Source: Aristolochia californica (Eukaryota > Streptophyta > Magnoliopsida > Piperales > Aristolochiaceae). Taken from it: 64,000 nt of DNA. The position numbers and the translations under genes were made by a program. The number at the start of each line of letters is the position of its first letter. Position 1 is the first letter of the stretch. The notes beneath the pieces are model-generated. The model was not told the DNA's origin. It worked only from the letters and a program-made list of their open reading frames with translations, and made no database searches. This document shows positions 42,574-54,325 of the stretch, one piece after another. Location of the stretch: positions 6,092,358 to 6,156,357 of the forward strand of contig JARWKL010000016.1 in assembly GCA_029961685.1 (NCBI GenBank), in the 5' to 3' direction.

Positions 42574-45488
42574 CAAATGGTACTCCCTCTCACGTTATTG
42601 GAGAAGGTTCCATCACCTTCACAGAAAATCTGAGTCTTGATTTTGTATTAGTTGTTCGAGCCCTCAATCATAATTTATTATCAATGGCTCAAATAAATTG
42701 CATTCAGTATTGTATTGTGATTTTTTTGCATAACCGTTGTGTTTTCAAGAACATTACTTGAAAAATAATTGGTTATGGTACTACAAAGGGGAAACTCTAT
42801 TACCTTGATTTGAATCCAGAGAGTTCTCATCAATTAGCTCAATCATTCTCCGTGAATAAATCTGTAGATTCTGAGATTTGGTTATAGTATAAAAGGTTGG
42901 ATCGCTTATCATTTGGTTATTTGAAGAAATTGTTTCCAAAACTCTTTGTTAGATTATCTATTTCAGATTTTAAGTGTGAGGTATGTGAATTGGCTAAAAG
43001 CCATCGTGTTTCATATCAAATAAGCATGAATATGAGTCCAACAACCTTTATGATTATCCACTCTGATGTATGGGGTCCAGCAAATATAGCCTCTTTTAGT
43101 GATAAATGGTGGTTTGTTTCTTTTATTGATGATCACACTCATATGACTTGGATTGGCTTAATGAAATCAAAAAGTGAAATTAATTCATTCTTCAAACAAT
43201 TTCACAAAATGATAGTAATTCGGTACCATTCTACAATATAAACTCTCCGCAGTAACAATGGTGGAGAATTTGTTAATCAAGGTTTGAAAGAATATATAAA
43301 TGATTATGGTATTACACATCAAACTATATGTCTGTACACCCCTCAACAAAATTGGGTTGCAAAGCGAAAGAACATCCACCTTCTTGAGGTTGTTTGTGCT
43401 TCCTTGTTTGAAGCTTATATGTCGACTAGTTACAGGGGTGAAGCCATCACAACTGCAACTTATCTTATCAACTGAATACCCTCAAGTATCATACTCCCTT
43501 GAGTGTTCTTTATGAAACTATAAGTTCATCTATTGTGCTGAATCTGCCACCTAGAGTTTTTGGGTGTGTAGCATTTGTTCATCTCCATAACCCATTCAAA
43601 AATAAATTGGAACCCCGAGCTCTCAAGTGTGTCTTTGTTAGTTATGCTTAACATAAAAAAGGTTATTGCTATTACCATCCTTCCTCTCTCAAATTGTATT
43701 TCAGTATTTATGTGGTATTTCACAAAGATAACATGTATTATTCTACTCCCAAATCTTCAATTCAGGGGTTAAACAGGATTGAAGTGCATACCCTTAATCA
43801 TCATTGCGATATTTTGGATACTACAAGTGGTAAGTATTCAAATTACAATAGTGAACATCAAAATGATATAAATGAGCATGATTCACATGATGGAGACAGA
43901 CAAGACCAAATAGAAATGATACAAACAGAGTCTCAGCCAACATCTTCCCCCCTTCATAATTTACCAATGGATCAATTGTTTTCTGAGTCCGAGTCCATGT
44001 CTGAGCCTCAGGTAAATTCCGAAACTCAACTAAGAGTACTACCTCATCGAACCACAAGAGGAAAACCTAGAGTCAATTATGAACTTCTTCTCACCTCTAA
44101 ATCTCAATATCACATGCATAATTTTGTATATTATCATAGATTGTTAAAGGCAAAAGAAATATTTGGAATCAATTATCTGCTATATCTATTCCTAATAGTG
44201 TGCAGGAAGCCTTGAAAGATCATAAGTAGAAAGAAGCTATGAATGAATAAATAAGGTCCCTCCATAAGAATTCAACATGGGAAGTGGTTGACTTATCTGT
44301 AAGAAAGACACTAGTCGGATGTAGGTGGGTATTTACTATTAAATATAAAGCTGATGGCACCATTGAAAAGTTCAAAACAAAGTTTGTTACCAAAGGATTG
44401 ATGGAGACATTTGCACTAGTGGCCAAAATCAATGGCCCTTATATCAGTTTGATGTTAAAAATGCATTTTTGCACAGAGATCTCCAAGAAAAAGTTTATAT
44501 GAAATTACCTCATGGATGTATTATGCAAACCAAAAGACACAAACAAGTATGTAAATTGAGGAAATCCTTATATGGTTTGAAGCAATCCCTGAGGGTGTGA
44601 TTTGGAAGCTTTACAAATTTTATAAAATCTATCGGATACAACCAAAACAACTCAGATTATACTCACTTACTGAAATCTAATAAGGAAACCATCACAACTC
44701 TTATTGTGTATGTTGATGATATGATAGTAACTGGGAATGATCCAGAAGCATTGCAAAGTCATCTTGCGAGAGAGTTCAAAATGACAAGTCTTCGCTACTT
44801 AAAATATTTTCTTGGTATTGAAATATCAAGATCAAAGGAAGAAATTTTTCTATCTCAACGAAAATATGTTTTGGACTTGTTGAAGGAAACTATTATGACA
44901 ACATGTAATCCAGTGAGTACTCCCATGGAAGATCCTTGTTATTAGAGACTAGTTGGGAGGTTAATGTATATTGCACATATCAGAACAAATTTAGCTTATG
45001 TACTAAGTATGGTTAATCAATTTATGCACTCTCCAAGTGAAAAACATATGAATACCGTCAACCATATCTTGACTATTTGAAATTATCTCCTGGAAAATAA
45101 ATTTTATTTAAAAAGGGAGGCAACTTGAAAATTGAAGGTTATACCGATGCTGATTGGGTTGGGTCAATAGAAGATCGACGATCTATGTCTGGATATTTTA
45201 CATTTGTAGATAGAAATTTGGTCACTTGAAGAAGTAAGAAACAAGAGACAATGGCTAGATCATCAACTGAAACTGAATACAGGAGAATGACCAAGGTAAT
45301 ATGTGAATTATTATGGATAAAAAATTTGATACAAGAACTATACGTTGAACAGACAATTCCTATGAAATTATACTATGATAGTAAGACAACATGTGATATT
45401 GTCCACAACCCAATTCAACATGATAGAACTAAACACGTTGCACTTGATAAACATTTTATCAAGAAAAAACTAGAAACAAAAATCATAC
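42574..45488 (+). pseudogene. Copia-2 integrase / reverse transcriptase / RNase H remnant
   Basis: GAG-pre-integrase KLYYLDLNPESSHQL (42,785) precedes integrase with IHSDVWGPANIASF, SFIDDHTHMTWIGL and TPQQNWVAKRKN (42,897-43,470). The linker is 43,694-44,110. RT has [18 protein letters not shown], catalytic YVDDMIVTGND (44,706-44,740) and KYFLGIEISRSKEEIFLSQ. RNase H has IEGYTDADWVGS and SSTETEYRRM (45,140-45,490). Stops and shifts recur throughout. Confidence 0.85.
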
Positions 45489-46456
45489 CTGAAGAATAGA
45501 AGGAGCTCTGAAAACAACTATGTGAGTAACATCTGGGCTTTTAAAGAAATATGAAACCTGTAATTCTCAGAGAAAATACAAATGTTAGAGACATCCAAAC
45601 GACATTCCAGCAGTCTTCAGACCAAACTAAAAGCCAGTATGCCACAAACAGAAACGGTTTTATGATCCCATAAATAAATATTAGACAAAACAAATAAATA
45701 AAGGCAAAGACACGGAATCCAGGTTTAGAAACAATGTAAGTTTACCCTCTCTGCTAAAATTCGATCCCCAATGGAATGGACCTTGGCTCCGCCAAGAAAG
45801 ATTTAAACAGCAATGAAACAGTGACAGCGGTAAAAGCCGTCTTTACATCATCCGAGCTGATATTCACCCATCGAGAAAGCCATTTACTCCCTCCATCTTT
45901 CTTCCGCTCTGGTTTTCCCGGACAGGTTCTGCAACTTCTATCGGGTATATTATTAGGAGAACTCGTAGCAGTTCCCCCTTTATCGACCACAGTACTAACA
46001 GAATACTGAAAGAACTCATTACACGGGAGCCACTTCGTCCCCTGGAAGAAGGGAAGCAGCCAAGATGGCTTAAGACTAAGCATCGAAGAAGAGGAAGCGC
46101 CAAAAATCCCCAATACCAGCAGCCCCAGACAAAATCACCGAAGACTTCATCATAGACAGCACCCCAACCATCGCAGGCGCTGTTAAATTCTCAGCCAGAT
46201 CGCCACAGCAAAACGAATTATTCGACGCCGCTGACGACCTACCACAATTCCTGGACCGAGATTTGTAGAAATCGGCCTGAAATTGATTCTTTGACGAATC
46301 GAGCTCATGCTTGTTGCCAGAGAACGTAACACGAGATCGCGCGCCGCCGCTACAGCATTCATGGAAGAACCTGCAACTTCCTGCCCTAATTCCGGCCGAG
46401 GCAGCAATGTTCTGAGCGAGGTAGCCGGAATAGGTGACGGTGATTCTGATCGCCAT
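45489..46456 (-). pseudogene. TPP: Thylakoidal processing peptidase (TPP/Plsp1 type) pseudogene, exons 1-2 only
   Basis: Exon 1 (46,456-45,746) opens MAIRITVTYSGYLAQN, like plant chloroplast type-I signal peptidases, and ends with the membrane-anchor segment AFTAVTVSLLFKSFLAEPRSIP. Exon 2 (45,557-45,489) reads VSYFFKSPDVTHIVVFRAPS and matches the next conserved exon. Functional relatives cut thylakoid-transfer signals in the chloroplast using a Ser-Lys dyad. Two lesions are visible. An extra base in the CCCC run at 46,108-46,111 shifts the frame. About 30 bp are missing at 45,768-45,773, where SIP joins GDRILAE, removing the box that holds the catalytic serine. Exons 3 onward, including the lysine, are absent: Copia-2 begins at 45,488. 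Confidence 0.85.
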
Positions 46457-46975
46457 ACTTGCAACTCTAATTAAAGGACGAAGGATTGGAAACAGAGTTT
46501 TTGATCCCGACGGATCAGCGTTCAGAGGAGAGCCATTCCCGCTGATTGCAGCTTTGAAACGACTGACCGATCGGTCTTCTACATAAAGAAAGATTCAGAG
46601 ACGAGTATTGTGAAGAGAGAAAATGTTCAAAACTGGATCAGAAGTCACCGGGGGCTCTAAGAGCTCCGAGCTAGTAGGGTAAGGTCCGCCGCCCCGCGGC
46701 TTTTTTTATTTCTCCTAGCAAGTGCTGAGAGAAGAGGCGAAAGCGAGGAGAATGGAAAGAATCGCGAATGAGGTCGAATCGATCCCGCATCTCCAATTTA
46801 TGACTGCGCTGCCGGGTTAGAAAGGAGAAGATGCCTCTTGTTTGAGGAATATTTACGTCCGTACCCTCGTTTTCTTGGGGTTTTTTACTCAAGATTTACT
46901 GTTTGCATCGGGTAAAACATGTACAACATTAAAGAATCCGAGATCATTTGAAAACGAATCAAGATCGAAGGAATT
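46457..46975 (-). other. Former promoter region of the peptidase pseudogene
   Basis: The sequence upstream of the peptidase start becomes GC-richer near 46,660-46,720. No transposon ends are visible. It may retain promoter sequence from the ancestral gene, but no element can be named. Confidence 0.35.
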
Positions 46976-46995
46976 TATAGAACTTGGCAAACTGT

Positions 46996-48840
46996 TGATC
47001 GATGGTCCAAATAATAGTTTTGATCAAAATTGGGATCAATTATTGAGATCAAAGCCTAATTGGTGGTCATGATAGATCGATAGCACAGGGCACTGACTAA
47101 GGTCAAATCAAAGAGGAACGCCACCTTACTTATAGCTAAGCTCCACCCAAGCAAGAGGGTTGACACATGGGCATCACAGTAAAGCTCCCCCCAAGCAATA
47201 AAAGCAATAAAAGTGATATATGGGTTACACATGGCTTCGTAGGAAGGCGTCTCCTACAAATAAAATGTGAGGCTATCAAAGTAAAATGTCACTCTAACTC
47301 TAGTAGAAAGAAAAACAAATCATGCCACTCGTTACTCTCTCTGTTTCCTGTATGTATACATAGTCAAAGGGAGAAAGAGAATACGGGGAAAAAGTTGTAA
47401 ATAGTTTTTTGGAAGGACTTTTGGAAGAACTTAGGAGAGAGAAAAATTGTTTGAGAGAGAAAATTATTAGAGAATTTCTTTGAGTTTTAAGTGTGTTGGA
47501 ACTCTATTCAATGGAAAAGAAAAAGTTCAAATTGTGCTCTCGACACTTTAAATATCAAATTAGCTTGAATCAAAGTTACCATCAGATGACTCGAGCAAAA
47601 ACACTTGAGGAGCAGATACTTATACGGGCGACTTGATCTTCAGATGATGGATCAAAGGCTACTCCCAATTAAAGCTACAAGGCACATGCAAGCTAGTCCC
47701 ACCAAAAAACAAAAAAAGGTGTTTTGAGCCTTGTCTATCTACTCGACGGACGAAGTCTTGAAGCGGGCATGAATAGACATGAAATTTTAACAATTAAAAT
47801 TAAGACTCCAATCAATGGTCCAGATCAACGACGATTGAACAATAGAAGTTTAGTTAAATAGATTATCGATGGTCCAAATCATAGTTTTGATCAAAATCAT
47901 GATCAATTATTGAGATCAAGGTCCAAATCATAGTTTTGATCAAAATCATGATCAATTATTGAGATCAAGGCCCGATGGTCACGACAAAATCAATTGCATT
48001 AGGCAATGACTAAAATCAACTCAAAGAGGAACGCTACCTAATCTCTACATAAGTGCCACCCAAGCAAGAGAAACAACACATGGGCATTGCAACAAATCTC
48101 CACCCAAACAAGAGAAGTGAAACACGCACCACATGTAACGTCGTAGGACGGCTCCACCTAAAAGAAAAATGTGACTTTATCAAAGTAAGTTGTCACACTT
48201 ATGGAAAGAAGAACAAGTCATCCACTTGTCTTCTTCTCCTTTCATGTGTAGGGGTTGGCACGGGTCAAGTTGCGGATGAGTTTTCTAAAACCCAAACCTA
48301 AACTTGAAATTCAATCCCAAAAGAAATACAAAAAAACCCGAAATATCAAACCCAACCCTGACATGATCACCATCCCCACAAGCCTGTCCCCAACCCTATA
48401 CTGTAAACTAGATTTAAACCCGGCCTAGCCTCGCCCCATCCCCAACTTGTCCCTACCCTTTTTATCCCCATATCATCCCCATAGGTCACAATTGGGAAAC
48501 CCACTCCCAACCTGAAACCTGATGGTTTTTTTTTTCTCCGTCCCCAACCCATAGGGAGAAAATAAAAACTTAGGGTTTTTGGGTTTGGTTGGGTCAGGTT
48601 CTCCATGAAACCTAACCCAATGCCCACCCCTATTCATATGTACCCAATAAAGAGGAGAAGGAGAAAACAAATGGGCTGGTTAAATTATTTCCACCACCCA
48701 ATAAACACAAGAACTGAGGGGGGAAAGATTATTTAAGAGAGGAAGTTACTAGAAATTTTTTCCAAGTTATAATTTTGGCGGAACTCCATAGAAAAAAAAA
48801 AAACGCATATTATTCCCAACACCTTAAGTCTCAAAGCAAC
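46996..48840. repeat. Duplicated dispersed repeat, two copies
   Basis: Copy A (about 46,996-47,575) and copy B (about 47,865-48,840) share, in order, ATCGATGGTCCAAAT, CAATTATTGAGATCAA, AAAGAGGAACGC, CACCCAAGCAAGAG, ACACATGGGCAT, a GTCGTAGGA-like block and a purine-rich end. Copy B also holds a 49-bp tandem duplication (47,871-47,968) and a hAT MITE at 48,249-48,632. The two copies could be LTRs around a short interior, but no clear primer site or purine tract was seen. Confidence 0.6.
48249..48632. mobile_element. hAT-type MITE (384 bp)
   Basis: The ends TAGGGGTTGGCACGGGT and ACCCAATGCCCACCCCTA are inverted repeats with mismatches. The flanking 8-bp duplication is TTCATGTG (48,241-48,248) and TTCATATG (48,633-48,640), with one mismatch. 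It shares the TAGGGGTKGGC end with the two larger hAT elements but has a different interior rich in CCCCA/CCCAACC words. It has no coding capacity. Confidence 0.82.
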
Positions 48841-49599
48841 TTGTAGCCTTGTCGAATTTGTAACAACGAATAATCTTCTTTTTTACTATACTTGGAACCA
48901 CTACACATGATATGAGATCAAATCTTTTCATCTGATTGCATAATAAAGGGTATATTTCCATTGGATTAAGCAAAGCTCAAATCAAATGACAAAAGCAGCA
49001 GTTAGACTAACATAACTTGAACGATTGTAATTTTCTTGTTGTTGTACTGACTATCATGCAACTATCCCAACCAAATCCTTTCTTCATTCAATACTGACCT
49101 AATAAATTTTCAAAAAAAACTCAGATTGACTCCGTAAAATGTACTTGCCTTTATAATGGTTGAAGGGCCTCATGCGAAGAGAAGCATTCCGCACCCTCAG
49201 GTAGAAATGGATTAGAGAATTCCAAAATGAGCTCAGACAAGGGAGATGAATGAGTGACTCAGCAAGAGCAATCATTTTACAAGTTCAAAAGCTACATCAT
49301 TTGTCCTTTGAACACCTTTCCTACTTACAGAAATTGCTTCAATGCTCGGAAACATCTCTGTAAAAAACTGAAAATGAGTATTATAGAAATGATACAGATT
49401 AGGCGCATGAAGTGGTCAAAGGTGGGGGGGTTAATCACTCCAGGCATTGGAGGCATTTGTGAATGTTGCAGCATTACCGTGCTGAGAAAATAGTAGCATG
49501 CAATAGAATATGGGTCATTTCGCAGGGGCCGGAAAATCTAAAGACGTAATCATGTTTCAGTTGCTACTAGAAATCTCTTTCTGATAAACTATGCAGAGA
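48841..49599 (-). other. 3' flank of NUP58
   Basis: AT-rich sequence downstream of the NUP58 stop codon, expected to hold its 3' UTR in the part nearest 49,599. An accidental 79-codon plus-strand frame at 49,254 has no resemblance to a known family. Confidence 0.4.
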
Positions 49600-52500
49600 T
49601 TACCGCCTAGCTGTCCGGGACTTGGCCTTTGAAGATTTCTGATATGCAAACATGAAACAAGTATCAGTAGACAAACAACATAAAAAACCATTTATATGTC
49701 CATGCATATTTTGTTCAATCCACAGAATCCTTCGTTTCATAATTCATCTTGATTAAATTAGAAAATCTCAAGTTTATGGTTTTACTTACAGATGCAGCCC
49801 CAAAGCTTGCTCCTGACCCTGTGGCACCACCTAAGACAAGAAGAAAGTGGTTGTCACAAAATCAAAGAAGACTTACAGAAGGCAACTGCTCTTCCCAAAA
49901 TAAGACTAAGCATCTTTTCACACATGTTGCTGACACATCGTGACCTCATGCAGTTTGAACGTGCACAGAGTCGTGCATATACATGCAACAGTGCAAAGCT
50001 TAAGATATGAAATGCAATCAAGCAGCTAAAGCATACCTGATGCAAACGGTGTAGAGAAAAGAGAAGAGCCTCCAATGGCAGGAGTTGAAGAGAAAGATGG
50101 TGTGCTTGCTCCAAATAATGATGGCGTTTGTACAGAACCATACAAGGATGTTGAAGCGGATCCCAAAACCGAAGGCTGAGGTGCAAAGCTAGGTGTCCCA
50201 AACAAGGATGATGTAGGAGCAGATGCAGGTGGCGTTGAAAAGAGAGGAGATGATGAGGCAGTCAGCAAAGGAGTTTGTACAGAACCATATAAGGATGTTG
50301 AGGCAGATCCCAAAACCGAAGGCTGAGGTGAAAAGCTAGGTGTCCCAAACAAGGATGATGTAGGAGCAGATGCAGATGGCGTTGAAAAGAGAGGTGATGA
50401 TGAGACAGTCAGCAAAGGAGCTGATGATGATGGTGTACCAAACATAGAAAAACCACTCCCTGTTGAAGCAACAGGTGCTCCTATTGATGGTTGTGGAACA
50501 GCTGTAGTAACTTGAGATGAGCTGGCAAACGGACTCGCAACTTGAGTGGGCAGTTGTGCAGGTAAATGCAAGGTTGGATGTACTCTGCGAGCAGCTGCTT
50601 CCTGTTTAGCTGTCTCTCGCCGGTCAGCTTCAAGAAACGGATTGTTTGCATCACCCCGGTGCTTTTGATCTGCAAGATAAGCTGTTTTCATGGACTCGAT
50701 ATACTGATGAAGATTCTCCACCTGTTGAAGGAAATTAAGGAAAGAAGTTAACCATAAGCTCAAGCATCAATATCATAAGGCGCATATCTTCATTGTCACA
50801 GACCCACCTACCAACACAAGCACGCATGGAAATGCCAACATGCAAACACCAAACTAAGGCATGATATCTTCATAGTCTCAGACCTAGCCACCCACCTACA
50901 CAGTTGCACAAAAACCAAGACCGGTTGACTTTTTGTTCTGCCAGTGAATCATACCTAAATACCTCATAAATACAAGCAATCATCTGGTAGACAGCCACAA
51001 AAATTCACTCTAGGATGATGTATGCAAATAATGACAAACAGACTACCATCTGGAATTTGTCATTAACCTTTGTAATTTTAGCACACCAGGAGGTAATAGT
51101 TGTTAACAGATGTCGATAAATTTGTTAAGTATGTTGCATGACACTAAGTGCTTCAACAGACTATGGTCCACGTCAACTTTTGGGTTTAATACCGTTCACT
51201 ATACCATGAGCCGGCATTTGACATGCAACAATTTAAAGAAAGCCTGGGAATCACTGAAGCACAGAAAAACATGTAGATAGGACCTTACTTTTGCAGCCAC
51301 ATGAATGAAGAAATCATGCACATTGGACATAACTTTCGGAAGAGACTGCAACAATGATGAATCAGCCCGTGAAGAGCCCCCATCACCATTTGAGAGAAGA
51401 AGTTGCTCCAACTCTTCAATCCACTGCCGACATTCACCAAGATACTTCTCAAACCTTGAAACAGTCTGCTCTAGGAAAGGGGATGGCCTCTTAGGGTTTC
51501 CAGAATAGAAATCAAAAACTGCTGCTATTGAGGTAGACATAGGCTGACTGGTTGGAGTAGAAACTATAGCTCCAGATGACATCTGAGCTGTGGAGGCAAG
51601 ATTTGAAGTTGGGTTGCCTGAATGAATAAACCTTGGCCGAAGTATCATAAATGAACGAACTGCAATCTCAGTGTTCCTCATCATGTCCTTTACAACTGCC
51701 ATAAGCTCTTGCAACAAAACTTTCTCTTTCTCCATTGCTGTACCGACTCCCCCAAGTTCCTGCACACAAATATGCATATCAGCTGCAAAGCCAACATGAA
51801 CAGAAAGCTCTCTAGAAGAGGAAAAATTGTAGTCAAAATTCTAAACAGGAAATTCTACTGCAATGAAGCAAAAACTATTTTTTCCCTCTTAGATATGTAA
51901 TAAAAACTCTCTCCACAAACAACTTATGTACAGGCAAAAAAGACCCCGCTAGTGGTTAATACTAGCTAATGATCTCATGGATGAGGCTGTTGACATTGGT
52001 TCAAGTCCAGCTCAAGATGACTAGCTGAAGTTAGGAGGCCATATCTAACAAATAACCCCAGGTTGTCTAAACAATAACAAATGTAAGACACTTCACTGAC
52101 CATCAACTCATTTAAAACGGCAGAACAACCTCCTTGAGATGCTCACACACATGCAAAAGCTAAACATATTCAGGCCCTTTAGAAAAAAAGATCTTTAAAA
52201 CTTTCTTTCTTAGGAAAATGGCACATTTCATTAAAACCCAAAGGCAAACAGGAAAAAAACAAAAAGAGGGGTCTTGAACGATGAGAGATTAGTGGGTAAC
52301 CCCTTTCATAGCAAGTGAAACTGCCAAACAATTGGCAGATATCAGAACATGATTCCAGGAACAAACAATATTCTCAGCTACGTGAATGGCTTTCTACCCT
52401 CCACCAAGGAACAAAGGAAAATGATTGCAACAAATAGGTTTTCAGCCAGCCAAAAGCTTTTCCACACTCAAGAATGAATGGGGTTCAAATAGTCAACACC

Positions 52501-54325
52501 AGCACCATTCGGGAGATCCAAACTAATCAGGATGAAGAGAGATCTTTAATTAAAAATTAATATCATACATGATTCGATTTTTTTTGAAAACAATACAAGA
52601 TAGAAAAGGTAACCTAACCAAAATTAAATGAGAAAGAAGAACTGTCCTATACCTAATATGAACAGGAATAAATTCTCAACACAGCATAAATTTGGTGTAC
52701 AAGATTTTGTATACGTTACTTGTTATTCAAAAACATCATAAAAAAAAAATTAAAGAAAAACTTTGACAACTCCATATTCTGATTCACATGCAAACTTTTC
52801 AGATATTCGGCTATAATATAGGAAACTCAGATCCATTTTCCAAAATTTCAGGTCAAGTCTTTCTGCATATTCATATGTCAATTTACAGTCCGGAATCTGA
52901 GAGAGAGAGAGTCAAATACGTTGATACTTAGAGCAGCTACAGTTTCCAAAGTTGTAATACCATTCCATAAGAACATAGATAAAAATACTGAATTTTCAAG
53001 TGCAAAAGCACCAAAAATATTCTGGACTGAAGGGAGTGAGAAGGATTAAACCTGCACAATATTACTGGCATCAAGCTCAAACCCATCATTGGTAACAGAG
53101 GAATCATATAGTCGGCTGCATTGATCCAACCTCTGGCTCTCATCCCTATACTCCAAAATCCGCTCCCTACACAAGGTCATGTTCTCCATGTCATGGTTAT
53201 GGTAATGTCATGTAAATGACTTGATGCATAAACTCTGGTAAACTCTAACTTGCTAGACATAAAATGAAATCTTAAATTGAAGCATTGCAAATACTGCAAA
53301 CTGAAACTAATCAACCAAAAAAAGGTGACACAAGTTTTTCAATCATGGGTTGAATCTCATACATTGAGCAGGTAAAAGATTTGCTGTGGGATAAAGTGAC
53401 AGAAAATGGAATCAATCAAAAGGTGGTTTGATCTTATCGTACAAGCTTTGAGAACAACTTGTCTCAGTTAACCTACAACGTCTGCTGATTAATAAGGCCA
53501 CTAGTGCACCTGATAACCATTGGTAAAGATTGCAGTTCCACACGGATTCAAGAAGTTCGATTCTGCAGCTGAGACGAAAAAAAAAAAAAAAAAAAAAAAC
53601 AAAGAAAAACAACTTATTCGACACGCAAAGAACTCTTTTGAGATACGTATTGGCCGTTCGGTTGCTGTCCAGTCCTCACATGCTCAAAAATTCTCTCTAG
53701 CCAACGAGAAGAGTTCAATTTGGGGATCGAGAAAAAAAAAAAAAAAAAGTTTACTCAACAAGCTTAGAACTTCGCGAGATACGTAAAAGTCATCCGATTG
53801 CGTTTTTGCTTCTAGCGGCAACTAAAAGAATGCTTACAAGTAGTTCGCACAGCAATCGAATAATGCGTCTCGACAGGTTAAGCTAGTTATTTCTACCAAA
53901 CTTTCCACTCTAACCACTTAAATTCTCACATTTTCCCCAAAAGCAAGGGAAGTAAACAAAAGGAGAAAAGAAAAATAAATAGAACCAGTTACCCGCACAA
54001 AAAAGCGAATTTCATGATTCTATCCTGCATCAATGCATAAATTCAGCAGCATAAAGCAACAAAAAGACAAGGAAAGGACAATGCCATACTCGATCTGGAG
54101 GAGAATCTTCAGGGAGTCCGGATGAAGATCAGACCATTTCGTGTTATAGTGCGCAGGAGACTTGTCACTAGTGAACAAGTAAAATTGTTGCTGCTGCAGT
54201 TGTTGTTGCGGCTGTTGTTGCTGAAGCTGCTGCTGTTGGATAAATGGAGACGACTGGGGTGGGGTCTGAAAAAGCGACTGCTGTTGTTGCGGCTGCGGCG
54301 TAGGAGCGAAGAAAGAGAAGGCCAT
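49600..54325 (-). CDS. NUP58: Nuclear pore complex protein NUP58 (p58/p45 type)
   Basis: A component of the central channel, where NUP62, NUP54 and NUP58 form the FG-bearing trimer. Six exons (54,325-54,090, 53,166-53,052, 51,759-51,289, 50,721-50,037, 49,830-49,790 and 49,638-49,600) encode 528 residues; Arabidopsis NUP58 is slightly shorter. The N-terminus is Gln/Pro-rich (residues about 10-50), then LYLF-type FTSDKSPAHYNTKWSDLHP. The conserved helical domain spans about 75-330 (ERILEYRDESQRLDQC, FEKYLGECRQWIEELEQ, MSNVHDFFIHVAAK, VENLHQYIESMK, DRRETAKQEAAA). A C-terminal half of FG/GTPS/PLFSTP repeats follows, ending in a basic tail KSSKAKSRTARR. The coding total is divisible by three and every junction restores conserved residues. 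The start ATG is the first in frame. Confidence 0.95.
50126..50419 (-). repeat. 147-bp in-frame tandem duplication in the NUP58 FG region
   Basis: Two nearly identical 147-bp units (50,126-50,272 and 50,273-50,419) each encode 49 residues containing SSSPLFSTP, SSLFGTPSF and PSVLGSASTSLYGSVQTP. Only a few bases differ, so the duplication looks recent. It adds SLFG-type FG motifs to the protein without breaking the frame. Confidence 0.9.

Larger units (their letters stand above)
41022..45488 (+). mobile_element. Copia-2: plus-strand Copia element, gag-deleted, 3' end lost
   Basis: It has a 5' LTR (41,022 to about 41,214), primer site TTGGTATCAAATCAGG (41,217), a leader (to 42,279), a gag-start/zinc-knuckle/protease fusion (42,280-42,572), GAG-pre-integrase and integrase (42,600-43,500), a linker (43,690-44,110) and RT/RNase H (44,200-45,488). 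It stops inside RNase H at LETKIIP and abuts exon 2 of the peptidase pseudogene, with no polypurine tract or 3' LTR. It is closely related to Copia-1 and Copia-3. Many stops are present. Confidence 0.88.

Noticed and set aside
46671..47072. Short frames upstream of the peptidase pseudogene
   Set aside because: No domain is recognisable on either strand, and they overlap the former promoter region.
52190..52560. Possible LINE 3' fragment in NUP58 intron 2 (TTTCATTAAAACCCAAAGG)
   Set aside because: The phrase resembles plant LINE or gene-tail sequence, but no RT motif, poly(A) tail or target duplication is visible.
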